Shown: one piece after another, positions 48,950 to 58,201 of the stretch
Layout: each line of letters opens with the position of its first letter
Position numbering within the stretch: the stretch's first letter is position 1
Source: Eubacterium sp. An11
GTDB taxonomy: Bacteria; Bacillota; Clostridia; Lachnospirales; Lachnospiraceae
DNA: 64,000 nucleotides
Direction of reading: 5' to 3'
Assembly: GCF_002161065.1 (NCBI RefSeq)
Contig: NZ_NFLV01000014.1
Location: 1 to 64,000 of the forward strand
Program-made: the position numbers and the translations under genes
The notes under the pieces: model-generated
Database searches by the model: none
Seen by the model: only the letters and a program-made list of their open reading frames with translations
What the model was told of the DNA's origin: nothing

Positions 48950-50956
48950 TCAGGAAACCGTCGAGATCAGCCCCTGTTCTGTCAGAAAACGCAGGGAAAA
49001 CATTTTTGTGCGGGGGTTTTTATCAAACCGCAGAGTAATTTTATCGCCGTCTACGCCAACGATGGTTCCCTCCCCGTATTTCTTATGTCTAATGCGCTGT
49101 CCTGCCTGGAAAGACTGTGTATCGTAACGGATTTCCGCCAGATACCGGGAAGGCTTCGCTTCTTTTTGATACATTTCCTTCACTGAATACAGAAACAGGT
49201 AGGTTTTAGCCCGGGTGAGAGCCACGTACATGAGCCGGCGCTCTTCTTCCAGGTCCGCATCTTTCACCGCCTTCTTATGAGGGGTAACGCCCTCATTCAT
49301 ATCCATCACAAAGACCACTTCGTATTCCAGGCCCTTGGCACTGTGCATGGTGGTGAGAGTAACTCCATTATTATCCATGCGCCGGCCTGCCTCGATCTGC
49401 TTTTTCAATTCTTCCCCGTAATTTTCAATATAGGCAAACCACTCTTCCGTTGTGTGATAACCTTTGGCACTCTCCTGGATCTGATCAAGGATTTCTGTCA
49501 GATCATCGGGGCTCATCCGCCTGAAAGCTGCGTACTCGGCAAGATATTCCTCATAACCAATGCCGTTTCTGATGTACTGGATGGCCGCATAGGGCTCCAT
49601 CTTCTTCAATAAATATAAATCCATCTCCAGCTTGTCGACTTTTTCGTAGAGCCACCTTTTTCCAAACGTCTGCTGCTTGAGCGCCGTCAGGTCCACCTCC
49701 GGCTCCGTGAGCATTTTCCGTGAAATGTACCGTTTCGGCCGGTTCATAATCTGGAGAAAAAGTTTTCGGTCTCTGTTCCCCATGGCAAGTTTCAGATAGG
49801 TGATGATATTACGTGCAATCCAATGTTCGAAAATGTTAGGCAGCACATCCCGCATCTGAAAGGGAATATTATACTCCATCAGCCGCCCGGCCAGGAGTCT
49901 TGGCTGCGTGTTAGTCCGGAAAATCACCGCCATCTGCTCCGGCGGTATCTTCTTTTTCATATAAAAGCGGATCGCATTGACAATATCGGCGCACTCGGCA
50001 CCCACATTGTCAAACTGCCGGTACACAATGGGGACCCGGCTTCCCCGGGCCGCCGTGAGTTCTTTGGCAAACCGTTTTGTATTATGACTGATGAGCCGCC
50101 TTGCCCCGTCCACAATCTCCTGACTGCATCTGTAATTGATATTCAGAATCATCCTCTTTGCTTTCGGATAATCTTTCTCAAATCCCAGCATGATTTCCGG
50201 TTTGGCTCCCCGAAAACGATAGATGGACTGGTCATCGTCGCCGACAATAAACAGATTGGCCTTCTCTCCCGCCAGCATTTTCACAATTTCATACTGAATC
50301 CGGTTGATATCCTGAAATTCATCCACCAGAATATAAGAAAAGCGCTCCTGCCACATCTTTAAAATATCCGGCCGGTCCCTCAGCAGCTCATAACAGAAAA
50401 CCAGCATATCGTCGAAATCCAGCATCTGACGGCTCCGGAGCTGTTTTTCATATCCCTCATAGAGTTCCCGAAACAATTCATCGGCACAGTTGCTGCTGTG
50501 GTACAGAGATAAATCCATCATCTCGCCTTTGACATAACTGATTTCATTGAGAACACCGGTGAGAAATTCTGTCTCATCCTCAATCTCCAGCTCTTTTTCG
50601 TCAATCATCTCTTTTATGTATCTTCGCTGGTCTTCCTCCCGGACGATATTTGCCCCCGTATAGCGGTATGCATAACGAAGAATCATAAAAAAAACGGAAT
50701 GAAAAGTGCCAAACATAACCGGCACATTCTGCCCCTCCATCAGTTTTTCAAAACGCTGCTGCATCTCTCTTGCTGCCGCTCTCGTGAACGTGATGACAAG
50801 GATTTGCGACGGATGCACCCCTGCCTGTTCTATGAGCCACTTCACCCGGTAAGTGATCACCATGGTTTTCCCGGACCCTGGTCCGGCCAGTACCATAGCC
50901 GGCCCGTCTTTGTGGGTGATTGCTTTCTTCTGTTCATCGTTAAATTCTGCGCTCAT
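48950..50956 (-). CDS. UvrD/PcrA-type superfamily 1 DNA helicase
   Basis: A 668-residue ATP-dependent 3'-5' helicase. Motifs are in order: NDEQKKAI (Q motif), AGPGSGKT (I), TFTRAAAREMQ (Ia), LVDEFQDINRIQYE (II), VGDDDQSIYRFRGA (III), INYRCSQEIV (IV), LTTMHSAKGLEYEVVFV (V) and VALTRAKTYLFL (VI). It is somewhat shorter than PcrA (about 730) and lacks an acidic C-terminal tail. A short beta-rich C-terminal domain (YGEGTIVGVDGDKITLRFD) resembles the RNA-polymerase-binding Tudor-like end of PcrA. It could be the housekeeping PcrA or an extra paralogue. Confidence 0.9.
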   Translation of the reverse strand: MSAEFNDEQKKAITHKDGPAMVLAGPGSGKTMVITYRVKWLIEQAGVHPSQILVITFTRAAAREMQQRFEKLMEGQNVPVMFGTFHSVFFMILRYAYRYTGANIVREEDQRRYIKEMIDEKELEIEDETEFLTGVLNEISYVKGEMMDLSLYHSSNCADELFRELYEGYEKQLRSRQMLDFDDMLVFCYELLRDRPDILKMWQERFSYILVDEFQDINRIQYEIVKMLAGEKANLFIVGDDDQSIYRFRGAKPEIMLGFEKDYPKAKRMILNINYRCSQEIVDGARRLISHNTKRFAKELTAARGSRVPIVYRQFDNVGAECADIVNAIRFYMKKKIPPEQMAVIFRTNTQPRLLAGRLMEYNIPFQMRDVLPNIFEHWIARNIITYLKLAMGNRDRKLFLQIMNRPKRYISRKMLTEPEVDLTALKQQTFGKRWLYEKVDKLEMDLYLLKKMEPYAAIQYIRNGIGYEEYLAEYAAFRRMSPDDLTEILDQIQESAKGYHTTEEWFAYIENYGEELKKQIEAGRRMDNNGVTLTTMHSAKGLEYEVVFVMDMNEGVTPHKKAVKDADLEEERRLMYVALTRAKTYLFLYSVKEMYQKEAKPSRYLAEIRYDTQSFQAGQRIRHKKYGEGTIVGVDGDKITLRFDKNPRTKMFSLRFLTEQGLISTVS

Positions 50957-51012
50957 AATCTCCATCCTCTACAGGTGCCTGTCTTCTAGCTGACACTTTG
51001 TGCTCTGTGCGG

Positions 51013-51043
51013 AAAAAAAGGGTGTTTATAAAAACACCCTTTC
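51013..51043 (-). terminator. Terminator of the ptsHI operon
   Basis: On the minus strand GGGTGTTT and AAACACCC form a perfect 8-bp stem around a 4-nt loop, flanked by AAA/TTT extensions and followed by seven T. It lies about 35 nt after the ptsI stop. Confidence 0.9.
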
Positions 51044-51075
51044 TCCTTTGCTTCAGAATAATCTCTGATATATTT

Positions 51076-52782
51076 TTATTTTGCAACTGATTCCAGATAT
51101 GCTTTAACTTCTGCTTCTGTAACCAGAGACATTGCTTTTTCAGCCACAGCATTGGCTTCTTCCATGGTCCAGAGAGAAATGGTCTTTCTGGTGGCCAGAA
51201 TGGAAGTTGCGCTCACACTGAACTCATCCAGTCCGAAGGAAAGCAGCAATGGTGTCAGCAGAGGATCAGCTGCTGCCTCTCCACACATACCAACCATCGT
51301 TCCTTCCGCCTTGCCGGCCTTGATCACTCTCTCGATGGAGCGAAGTACTGCCGGGTTATAGGTAGAGTACAGATAAGCCACATCCGGGTTACCACGGTCA
51401 ACCGCCATGGTATATCCTGTCAGGTCATTGGTACCGATACTGAAGAAATCTGCTTCTTTTGCGAAAGCATCTGCCATCAGGCTGGCCGCCGGTGTCTCCA
51501 CCATGATACCAACCTTGATATCCTTATTGTACGGGATGCCTTTCTCGTCAAGTTCTGCTTTGATCTCCTCAATCATTGCCTTCACTTCACGAAGCTCATC
51601 CACGCAGGAAATCATCGGAACCATGATCTTAATCTCGCCGTAAGCGCTCGCGCGAAGCAGAGCTCTTAACTGCGGACGGTACAGATCCGGTCTCTTGAGA
51701 CAGAGACGGATGGCACGGAATCCAAGGAAAGGATTCTCCTCTTTGCCAAGTCCAAGATATGGAATCTCTTTATCTCCGCCGATATCCAGTGTACGGATGA
51801 TCACCGGTTTGCCGGACAAAGTCTCAGCAACCTTCTTATATGCTTCAAACTGCTCGTCTTCTGTCGGAACCTGCGGACGATCCATGAAAAGGAACTCTGT
51901 ACGGAAGAGACCTACGCCTTCTCCGTCACATTCCACAACTTTCAACGCGTCTTCCGGTTTACCAATGTTTGCGCACAGCTCAACCACATGGCCGTCAGCT
52001 GTAACGCTCTGTTTGCCGACGAAGGCCTGAAGAGCAGCCTTCTCAGCCAGATATTCTTCTCTCTTGGCTGTATATTCCTTAAGAGTAGCCTCATCCGGAG
52101 ACAGGAAAACCTGACCGGTGGAACCGTCCAGAATAACGGTCTGTCCATTTTCCACCTTACTTACGATTCCTTCGATGCTCAGTACAGCAGGAATCTCAAG
52201 AGCTCTTGCAAGAATTGCAGAGTGGGAAGTCTTTCCACCAATCTCTGTCAGCACTCCGGCCACGTTGGCTGGATTAATACCGGCAGTCATAGATGGCGTC
52301 AGATCCTCCGCCACAAGAACTGTTCCTGCCGGAACAGCCGCCAGATCCAGATCTTCCACATTAAGAAGGATCTTCAGAAGTCGTGTTTTGATATCACAGA
52401 CGTCTGTTGCTCTCTGCTGGAACATTTCATCTTCAATGGAGGAAAACATCTGTGCGTACATGTCGCAGACCTGCTCTACAGCGGCCTCCGCACACATTTT
52501 TTCATTCTCAATCTTGTCGTTAATCTGACTCGTCATTTCCGGGTCCATTAACAGCAGGACATGTCCCTCTAAAATTTCTGCCTCTTTTTCCCCCACGCGG
52601 GTCTTCATGTCTTCTGCCATAGCCTGCGTCTTAGCAATACATTTCTCCAGTGCATTGTTAAAACGTTCTTTTTCAGCAGCGATATCGCTTACTGCAACGT
52701 TATCATATGCCAGAGATGGTTCCTTCACAATCACTACGGAACCAATACCAATCCCGGCAGATGCACCAATACCAGTATACAT
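51076..52782 (-). CDS. ptsI: PTS enzyme I (phosphoenolpyruvate-protein phosphotransferase)
   Basis: A 568-residue enzyme that takes phosphate from PEP and gives it to HPr. The active-site histidine lies in GGKTSHSAILARALEIP near residue 188. The PEP-binding signature GLFRTEFLFMDR, the Asp/Arg segment DIGGDKEIPYLGL and the catalytic Cys in VGMCGEAAADP are present. ATG 52782 follows GAGGTGGAAATC. It serves both the Man and Fru permeases in this window and lies 25 nt after ptsH. Confidence 0.96.
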   Translation of the reverse strand: MYTGIGASAGIGIGSVVIVKEPSLAYDNVAVSDIAAEKERFNNALEKCIAKTQAMAEDMKTRVGEKEAEILEGHVLLLMDPEMTSQINDKIENEKMCAEAAVEQVCDMYAQMFSSIEDEMFQQRATDVCDIKTRLLKILLNVEDLDLAAVPAGTVLVAEDLTPSMTAGINPANVAGVLTEIGGKTSHSAILARALEIPAVLSIEGIVSKVENGQTVILDGSTGQVFLSPDEATLKEYTAKREEYLAEKAALQAFVGKQSVTADGHVVELCANIGKPEDALKVVECDGEGVGLFRTEFLFMDRPQVPTEDEQFEAYKKVAETLSGKPVIIRTLDIGGDKEIPYLGLGKEENPFLGFRAIRLCLKRPDLYRPQLRALLRASAYGEIKIMVPMISCVDELREVKAMIEEIKAELDEKGIPYNKDIKVGIMVETPAASLMADAFAKEADFFSIGTNDLTGYTMAVDRGNPDVAYLYSTYNPAVLRSIERVIKAGKAEGTMVGMCGEAAADPLLTPLLLSFGLDEFSVSATSILATRKTISLWTMEEANAVAEKAMSLVTEAEVKAYLESVAK

Positions 52783-52807
52783 GATTTCCACCTCTATATT
52801 ATTTACA

Positions 52808-53071
52808 TTATTCTCCTAAACCAGATTCGATTAATTCTACAGCTGTCTTTAAAGCTTCTTCTTCGTCTGGTCCGTTACATTCCAGTTCGATCTCGGAACC
52901 GCATTTGATACATGCGCCGATAATATTGAGGAGGCTCTTTGCATTGATGTCTTTGCCGTTGAAGTGGATTGTTACATCGCTCTCAAACTTTGCAACACCT
53001 TTTGCAAAAACACCTGCTGGTCTCATGTGAAGTCCCTGTGGATTGTTGATTGTGATTTTTTGTGATACCAT
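52808..53071 (-). CDS. ptsH: Phosphocarrier protein HPr
   Basis: An 87-residue phosphocarrier. The phospho-histidine is His15 in GLHMRPAG, and the regulatory serine is Ser46 in NAKSLLNIIGA. The latter is the target of HPr kinase in Gram-positive bacteria, so carbon catabolite control by CcpA is expected. AAAGGAGAAGAATATT precedes the start. It is the first gene of the ptsHI operon. Confidence 0.97.
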   Translation of the reverse strand: MVSQKITINNPQGLHMRPAGVFAKGVAKFESDVTIHFNGKDINAKSLLNIIGACIKCGSEIELECNGPDEEEALKTAVELIESGLGE

Positions 53072-53484
53072 AATATTCTTCTCCTTTTCTTTAAAAAGTT
53101 ATGAAACAGCTTCCTGAAAAGCCGCTGTCATGTTATAGAATAACAGAATAAAAATAACCGGATCAATTCACTGCTGGTAGATGCATGTTGGATTAGTATT
53201 ATAGTTCCACCGTCCGCCTCTCTCTGCTGACGGCGGCTTACGCGCGATACCGCAGACTGCATGCCGCTTCCTTATCATCCCCATGGAAATGACAATCATA
53301 ACATGCAGTATAAACAAAAAAAGAACTGCCATACATCACAATTTAGGTAAATTACAAAAGAACCCCTTTTTTTGTGAAAATATCTACAGACTTTTTTCTA
53401 TTTTTTATGTCCCCTTAGTTATTTTATAGGACTAATTTTACCATTGTTTGGATATAGTGTCAACCGATTTGCCCGGCAATATCT
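53072..53484 (-). other. Long ptsH upstream region without a gene
   Basis: More than 400 nt separate ptsH from the TPR gene. No open frame is credible. The part at 53210-53275 is GC-rich and can form stems such as GCCGCC/GGCGG on the minus strand, while 53330-53450 is very AT-rich. A possible -10 (TATACT near 53305 or TATAAT near 53197) has no good -35 partner. A structured leader or a sugar-responsive promoter may lie here, but the sequence does not settle it. Confidence 0.35.
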
Positions 53485-54141
53485 TTATATCCTTGTGGAT
53501 AAAAACGTCCGTTCTTTCTGTGCATCCTCGTCATTTGGGAACAGCTCACAGTACTCCTGCACTGCCTCATAGGCAGCTTCATAATCCTGTGAACGCTCAT
53601 AAATAATAACCTTCTGATACATGAAATCTCCCTTGTTGTCTCCTCCGGCAGCAATTCCCTGCTCCGTAAAGGAAAGGGCATTTTCATAATCTCCCTGCTC
53701 CAGATAAATATCGCAGATATCTTTTAAGAACATACTGTCCTCTGTGGCTTCCCAGCCCTGGGAATAAATGTCCATGGCCCGCTTATAATCGCCGGCATCT
53801 CTGGCGCATCTGCCTTTTAACTGATAGTATCTGGGTTCTTTGGAATCAGATGCGATGAGTTTGTCATAAATCGCCTCTGCTTCCTCATAATCTTCCAGCT
53901 GATAATAACTCTCCGCCAGATAACAGGTCATATCATGATTGAGTCTGCCTGCAAACAGAGAATGTCTGTCCAGGGCACTCTCCAGATACTGGATGGTCTT
54001 CGAATAATCTTCTTCGTCAAAATACAGCAGAGCATCATCCCGAAGATCCTGTTTTGTGCCGTATTCTCTCCACTGCCAGATACCGGCAATGATCAGAACG
54101 ACGACTGCTGCTGCTATGATTCCCCGCAATAATCTGCTCAT
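53485..54141 (-). CDS. Membrane-anchored TPR protein
   Basis: A 218-residue protein with one N-terminal membrane helix (LLRGIIAAAVVVLIIAGIW) that lacks a cleavage site or lipobox, so it is anchored with its bulk outside or as a type II protein. The rest is about five tetratricopeptide repeats with the W/Y-LG-Y-A-F/P pattern: DDALLYFDEEDYSKTIQYLE, AESYYQLEDYEEAEAIYDKL, RDAGDYKRAMDIYSQG, LEQGDYENALSFTEQG and SQDYEAAYEAVQEY. It is acidic and should serve as a protein-binding scaffold. Partner unknown; no operon neighbour in the same direction lies within 200 nt. Confidence 0.8.
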   Translation of the reverse strand: MSRLLRGIIAAAVVVLIIAGIWQWREYGTKQDLRDDALLYFDEEDYSKTIQYLESALDRHSLFAGRLNHDMTCYLAESYYQLEDYEEAEAIYDKLIASDSKEPRYYQLKGRCARDAGDYKRAMDIYSQGWEATEDSMFLKDICDIYLEQGDYENALSFTEQGIAAGGDNKGDFMYQKVIIYERSQDYEAAYEAVQEYCELFPNDEDAQKERTFLSTRI

Positions 54142-54334
54142 ACAAACAACCTCTTACTTTCCTCTGTTCCATAAACAGTCTCTGTGTTACCAGCTGTCTT
54201 CCTGTCGGCACAGCTGTATTTCCTGTCTTATTCTATCTTATTTTCGTTAAAAAAACAACTGGCAGAATGTGAACAAACACTGTCCCTGACAGCTGTCCGC
54301 CACACTGTAAGCGTCTTTTTTCGCGCAGGAAAAA

Positions 54335-54362
54335 GGCGCCGTACCCCGGGGGATGCAGCGCC
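54335..54362 (-). terminator. rpsO terminator
   Basis: On the minus strand GGCGC and GCGCC close a stem with an inner CCCC/GGGG pairing, followed by TTTTTCC. It lies 16 nt after the rpsO stop. Confidence 0.7.
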
Positions 54363-54377
54363 GTCTCGTCCTTTGTA

Positions 54378-54644
54378 TTATTTTCTTAATCCTAACTGCT
54401 CGATTAAGGTTCTGTAACGCTCAATATCTTTTGCTTTCAGATATGCAAGAAGGTTTCTTCTCTGACCTACCATTTTCAGAAGACCTCTTCTGGAATGATG
54501 ATCCTTCGGGTTAGCCTTGAAGTGATCCTGAAGGTCGTTGATTCTTGCTGTAAGGATGGCAACCTGTACTTCCGGTGAACCAGTGTCTCCTTCTTTTCTT
54601 CCATATTTTGCAATCAGTTCCTGTTTCATTTCCTTTGTGATCAT
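54378..54644 (-). CDS. rpsO: 30S ribosomal protein S15
   Basis: An 88-residue primary-binding protein of the small ribosomal subunit. The family core [24 protein letters not shown] and the RNA-contacting [20 protein letters not shown] are complete, and length is normal. GAAGGAGGATTAGAAC precedes the start. It stands alone with its own promoter, a structured leader that probably allows autoregulation, and a terminator. Confidence 0.98.
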   Translation of the reverse strand: MITKEMKQELIAKYGRKEGDTGSPEVQVAILTARINDLQDHFKANPKDHHSRRGLLKMVGQRRNLLAYLKAKDIERYRTLIEQLGLRK

Positions 54645-54656
54645 GTTCTAATCCTC

Positions 54657-54752
54657 CTTCAATTATAAACACCTTTACGAAGACAAGGTCGGAGTAACTC
54701 CATATCCTGGCAAAGGTTATGTCCGCCTGCGCCTTCTTCTCACGCAGACACT
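54657..54752 (-). promoter_or_regulatory. Structured rpsO leader, probable S15 autoregulation site
   Basis: The transcript between start site and ribosome site folds into two stems on the minus strand: GTCTGCG with CGCAGGCGGAC, and CCTTTGCC...GTAAAGG enclosing GGAGT/ACTCC. S15 represses its own translation in many bacteria through such leaders, though the RNA folds differ between groups. The identification rests on position and fold, not on a known motif. Confidence 0.5.
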
Positions 54753-54758
54753 TTAGCA

Positions 54759-54787
54759 AGTTTACCATACGGAAAAATGTTTGTAAA
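54759..54787 (-). promoter_or_regulatory. rpsO promoter
   Basis: On the minus strand TTTACA (54782-54787), a 17-bp spacer and TAAACT (54759-54764) lie upstream of the structured rpsO leader. Confidence 0.7.
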
Positions 54788-54818
54788 GAATTTTTTTCTG
54801 TTTCGGCTGCTCAGTTTT

Positions 54819-55859
54819 TCAGATGCTTAGTTTTCGCAGAAGTTCTTTAAAATATTCCGGCAGGGGAGCCTCAAATTCCATGTACTCTCCTGTCCTCGGA
54901 TGGACAAAGCCCAGCACCCTTGCATGGAGGCACTGTCCCTCCAGTCCCTTTCTGCCGTTTCTCGGGCCGTATATCTCATCTCCCAGAAGCGGATGGCCGA
55001 TACTGGCCATGTGAACCCTGATCTGATGAGTACGCCCCGTCTCCAGCTGACATTCAATATGATTAAACTGATGGTTCAGATGATCGATCACCCGGTAATG
55101 GGTCACCGCCCGCTTTCCGTTCTTGTATTCCACCGCCATCTTTTTCCGGTCAGAAGGATTCCTGCCGATGGGCGCGTCCACCGTCCCTTCCTCCTCCGGA
55201 ATATTATTGTAAACGATGGCTTCATACTTTCTCGTGATGGAATGTTCTTTCAGCTGCTCCGCCAGGCTCCGGTGCGCCAGATCTGTCTTGCACACCACCA
55301 GCACTCCGGTGGTATCCTTATCGATGCGATGCACGATTCCCGGCCTCAGCACGCCGTTGATACCGGAAAGATTGTCCTGACAGTGGGCCAGAAGCCCGTT
55401 CACCAGCGTTCCCGAATATCTTCCCGGACACGGATGCACCACCATGTCTTTCGGTTTGTTGATCAGAATGACATCCTCGTCTTCATAGAGGATATCCAGA
55501 TCCATTTCTTCCGGCAGCACACTGAGCTCCTGAAGCGGCGGCACCGTCATCAGGATCTTGTCATCGGCCTGAATTCTTCCGCCGGGTTTCATGGCCTTGT
55601 CATTGACCGTCACCCGTCCTTCTCTGATCAGCTTCTGAATATAGGAACGGGAATGTTCCGTCAGTTCCGCTGCCAGAAATTGATCAAGGCGCATTCCTTC
55701 CTGTTCTTTTTCCACGGTGTAATAATATCTCTGTTCCTCCTGGCTGTCCTGTCCGTCCCGGTTCTTTTCATTCTGTCCGACCGTTTTTTCCCAAATTTGC
55801 CCGGACGACTCCCAGCCACTGCCGTTTTGCCGCTGATTCTTTTCTCTCATTTCGTTCAT
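54819..55859 (-). CDS. rluD: RluD-type 23S rRNA pseudouridine synthase with charged N-terminal extension
   Basis: A 346-residue enzyme of the RluA/RluD family. An S4 RNA-binding domain (about 54-110, MRLDQFLAAELTEHSRSYIQ) precedes the catalytic domain with the essential Asp in GIVHRIDKDTTGVLVV and the conserved GRTHQIRVHMASIGHPLLGD. The first 45 residues are extra, polar and rich in Asn, Gln, Glu and Gly (KNQRQNGSGWESSG), probably disordered. The start codon overlaps the lspA stop by 4 nt. Pairing with lspA is common in Firmicutes. RluD, RluC and RluA cannot be fully separated by sequence alone. Confidence 0.88.
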   Translation of the reverse strand: MNEMREKNQRQNGSGWESSGQIWEKTVGQNEKNRDGQDSQEEQRYYYTVEKEQEGMRLDQFLAAELTEHSRSYIQKLIREGRVTVNDKAMKPGGRIQADDKILMTVPPLQELSVLPEEMDLDILYEDEDVILINKPKDMVVHPCPGRYSGTLVNGLLAHCQDNLSGINGVLRPGIVHRIDKDTTGVLVVCKTDLAHRSLAEQLKEHSITRKYEAIVYNNIPEEEGTVDAPIGRNPSDRKKMAVEYKNGKRAVTHYRVIDHLNHQFNHIECQLETGRTHQIRVHMASIGHPLLGDEIYGPRNGRKGLEGQCLHARVLGFVHPRTGEYMEFEAPLPEYFKELLRKLSI

Positions 55860-56365
55860 TCTGTCCCTCGTTTGTCTTTTTTCGGGAAAATCCGGTCAAA
55901 ATCTTCTTCTTTATACAAAAATACGATCAGCACAATCAAAATGACCGCCGCCGTGGTCACATATATATCCGCCACGTTAAAGACCGGAAAATCTATCAGT
56001 TTAAAATAAAAAAAGTCAACCACATATCCACGGAAAATCCGGTCGATCATATTTCCCACCGCACCGGCTCCGATAAAACACAGACAGAGGGTGAGGGGCA
56101 GGAAATGTCTCTCCTGCGGGATCTTCGGCAGCGCCCAGACAAGCGCCGCCAGAACGATCACCGTGATGATGAGGAACACCCACTGACGGTTCTGCAGAAT
56201 GCCAAAGGCCGCTCCCCGGTTTTCCACATAGAGCAGCTGGAAGACATCCGGAATGAGGGTGACCGGATTTTGTCCTTTCAGGTTCTGCAGCGCCAGAAGC
56301 TTTGTGACCTGATCCAGAAGGATCAGAAACACACAGCCAATGAACATTTTGATTTCCCTTTTCAT
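55856..56365 (-). CDS. lspA: Lipoprotein signal peptidase (signal peptidase II)
   Basis: A 169-residue inner-membrane aspartyl protease that cuts signal peptides of prolipoproteins such as those encoded at 41-43 kb and 62-63 kb. Four membrane segments are seen. The catalytic aspartates lie in GAVGNMIDRIF and in FPVFNVADIYV, and the NRGAAFG loop is conserved. It overlaps aroB upstream and rluD downstream by 4 nt each, so all three are translationally coupled. Confidence 0.96.
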   Translation of the reverse strand: MKREIKMFIGCVFLILLDQVTKLLALQNLKGQNPVTLIPDVFQLLYVENRGAAFGILQNRQWVFLIITVIVLAALVWALPKIPQERHFLPLTLCLCFIGAGAVGNMIDRIFRGYVVDFFYFKLIDFPVFNVADIYVTTAAVILIVLIVFLYKEEDFDRIFPKKDKRGTE

Positions 56366-57477
56366 GCCTGGCCTCCCGACTTCGTCCGGCTGTCTGGCTC
56401 TTCAAAGACTTCCAGCATTTCTTCTTCTGTGACATCCCTGCAGATTGCCGCTTCCCCCACTGCTTTTAACAAAATAAATTTGATGGAACCATGTTCCATT
56501 TTTTTATCATGTCTTGTCTCACGGACAATCTCTTCGCATTTAAGCTCTGCCGGCAGTTCCGGGAAATCAAAATACCGGAATATACGCACAATATCGTCGT
56601 ATTCTTCTCTGGAAATATAATTTCTCTTTCTGGACATGGACGCCGCCAGGATACATCCGATCCCCACACATTCTCCATGGGTCAGCCGGAAGTTCATCAA
56701 TTTCTCAATGGAATGTCCGAAGGTATGACCGAAATTCAGCAGGGCACGGATTCCCTGTTCTTTCGGATCTTCCTCCACCACAGCTCTCTTGATCCGGCAG
56801 CTTCCTTCTACCATCACCGCCATGGCCTCCGGCTCTCTCTCCGCAATGGCTTCTTTATTCTCCCTGATCCAGTTATAGTATTCCTTATCACGGATCAGCC
56901 CGTGCTTGATCACCTCGCCAAGGCCGCTGTGGAATTCTCTCTCGGAGAGCGTTTTTAAGGTATTAATATTGATATAGACTAATTTTGGCATATAAAAGGC
57001 ACCGACCATATTTTTATAACACTGAAAGTCCACACCGGTCTTGCCTCCGATGCTGCTGTCCACCTGGGACAACAGACTGGTCGGAACCTGCACAAAGTCA
57101 ATTCCTCTCAGATAAGTGGCTGCCGCGAAACCGGTCAGATCTCCCACCACGCCGCCGCCCAGGGCAACGAGCATGTCTTTTCTGTCATATTCGTGCTGAA
57201 TCAGATACCGGTACAGCTGGCTGACTGTGTCCAGATTCTTGCTGGCTTCTCCTTCCTGGAAAATAAAAATATCCACTCTGGCACTCACCTTTTCCAGGAT
57301 CTCCTGTACCTCATTGAGGTAGTAGGACGAAACATTTCTCTCTGTCACAATACAGAGCTTCCGTTCCTCTGTGCCGAAAGGAGCCAGTTCTTTGGCCAGT
57401 CCCTCAAAGGTGTCACGAATTATGATGTCATATACCTTTTTTCCATCTGCTTTTACTTCCAAACGTTTTTCTAACAT
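56362..57477 (-). CDS. aroB: 3-dehydroquinate synthase
   Basis: A 371-residue NAD- and zinc-dependent shikimate-pathway enzyme. The GGGVVGDLTGFAAATYLRGIDFVQVPTSLLSQVDSSIGGKTG region (shortened: GGGVVGDLTGF, PTSLLSQVDSSIGGKTG) binds NAD and substrate. The zinc-ligand histidines appear in GEVIKHGLI, LNFGHTFGHSIE and THGECVGIG. ATG 57477 follows GGAGGAGAAT. It supplies chorismate for the trp operon elsewhere in the window. Its position beside lspA rather than other aro genes is unusual. Confidence 0.95.
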   Translation of the reverse strand: MLEKRLEVKADGKKVYDIIIRDTFEGLAKELAPFGTEERKLCIVTERNVSSYYLNEVQEILEKVSARVDIFIFQEGEASKNLDTVSQLYRYLIQHEYDRKDMLVALGGGVVGDLTGFAAATYLRGIDFVQVPTSLLSQVDSSIGGKTGVDFQCYKNMVGAFYMPKLVYININTLKTLSEREFHSGLGEVIKHGLIRDKEYYNWIRENKEAIAEREPEAMAVMVEGSCRIKRAVVEEDPKEQGIRALLNFGHTFGHSIEKLMNFRLTHGECVGIGCILAASMSRKRNYISREEYDDIVRIFRYFDFPELPAELKCEEIVRETRHDKKMEHGSIKFILLKAVGEAAICRDVTEEEMLEVFEEPDSRTKSGGQA

Positions 57478-57635
57478 ATTCTCCTCCTGCATTTTCAGCC
57501 CGACGGGCATCTATTTGTTGGCGTTCATCCGACATAAGAAATGGCAGAGCCGCCGTCCGGCCTCCTCGCTGTTTTCTCTTTGAAACAGCAGATATTCCGC
57601 CGCACAGGCGCTCTGCCTGTCATGAAAAATGTTCT

Positions 57636-58184
57636 CTAAAACTTCGTTAATTCAGGAGAAATCATGCTGTCACTGATAATTTCATCTTTCAGGTCACCGG
57701 ACACCTCAATATTACCAGGAGCCACAATAAAAATATTGTTGGAAATCGCCTTCAGCGTTCCATCGATGGCAAAACATGCCCCACCGATAAAATCAGCGAT
57801 TCTCTGTGCTTCTCCAATCTCAATACCTTCCAGATTCACAACAACGGTAATTCCGTCTTTCAAAAACTCAGCGACAACACGTGCCTCATTAAATAACTGT
57901 GGTTTTACAACTTTCACGACTTCACCTTCTTCTTGTCTTCCATGAAATGGGATTACTCTTCTTTCTGTCTCTTCTTCTTCCAGCGGTTCTTCTTCGGATT
58001 CTTTTTTCTTACGACGGAAGGAAAGAATCGGTTTCTTATGCTGCTGCGGTTCCTCTTCCGCTGCCGGCTCTTCCTCAGGTTCTTCTGTCACTTCGTCGTA
58101 TTCTTCTTCGAATTCTTCCGATGTGTCTTCTTCTGAATCATTTAAGGTCATCATGTTCAAAAACTTCTCAGCGAACTTTACCAT
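57636..58184 (-). CDS. sepF: Cell division protein SepF
   Basis: A 182-residue FtsZ-ring accessory protein. The N-terminal amphipathic membrane-binding helix (VKFAEKFLNMM) is followed by a long acidic linker (residues 17-90, many Glu) with a basic patch, SFRRKKKES. The C-terminal SepF domain (about 95-182) has FNEARVVAEFLKDGITVVVNLEG and GGACFAIDGTLKAISNNIFIVAP. The linker is longer and more acidic than in Bacillus. It follows the PLP-binding protein gene as in many Firmicutes. Confidence 0.93.
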   Translation of the reverse strand: MVKFAEKFLNMMTLNDSEEDTSEEFEEEYDEVTEEPEEEPAAEEEPQQHKKPILSFRRKKKESEEEPLEEEETERRVIPFHGRQEEGEVVKVVKPQLFNEARVVAEFLKDGITVVVNLEGIEIGEAQRIADFIGGACFAIDGTLKAISNNIFIVAPGNIEVSGDLKDEIISDSMISPELTKF

Positions 58185-58201
58185 TCCTTTGTTCCTCCCT
58201 G

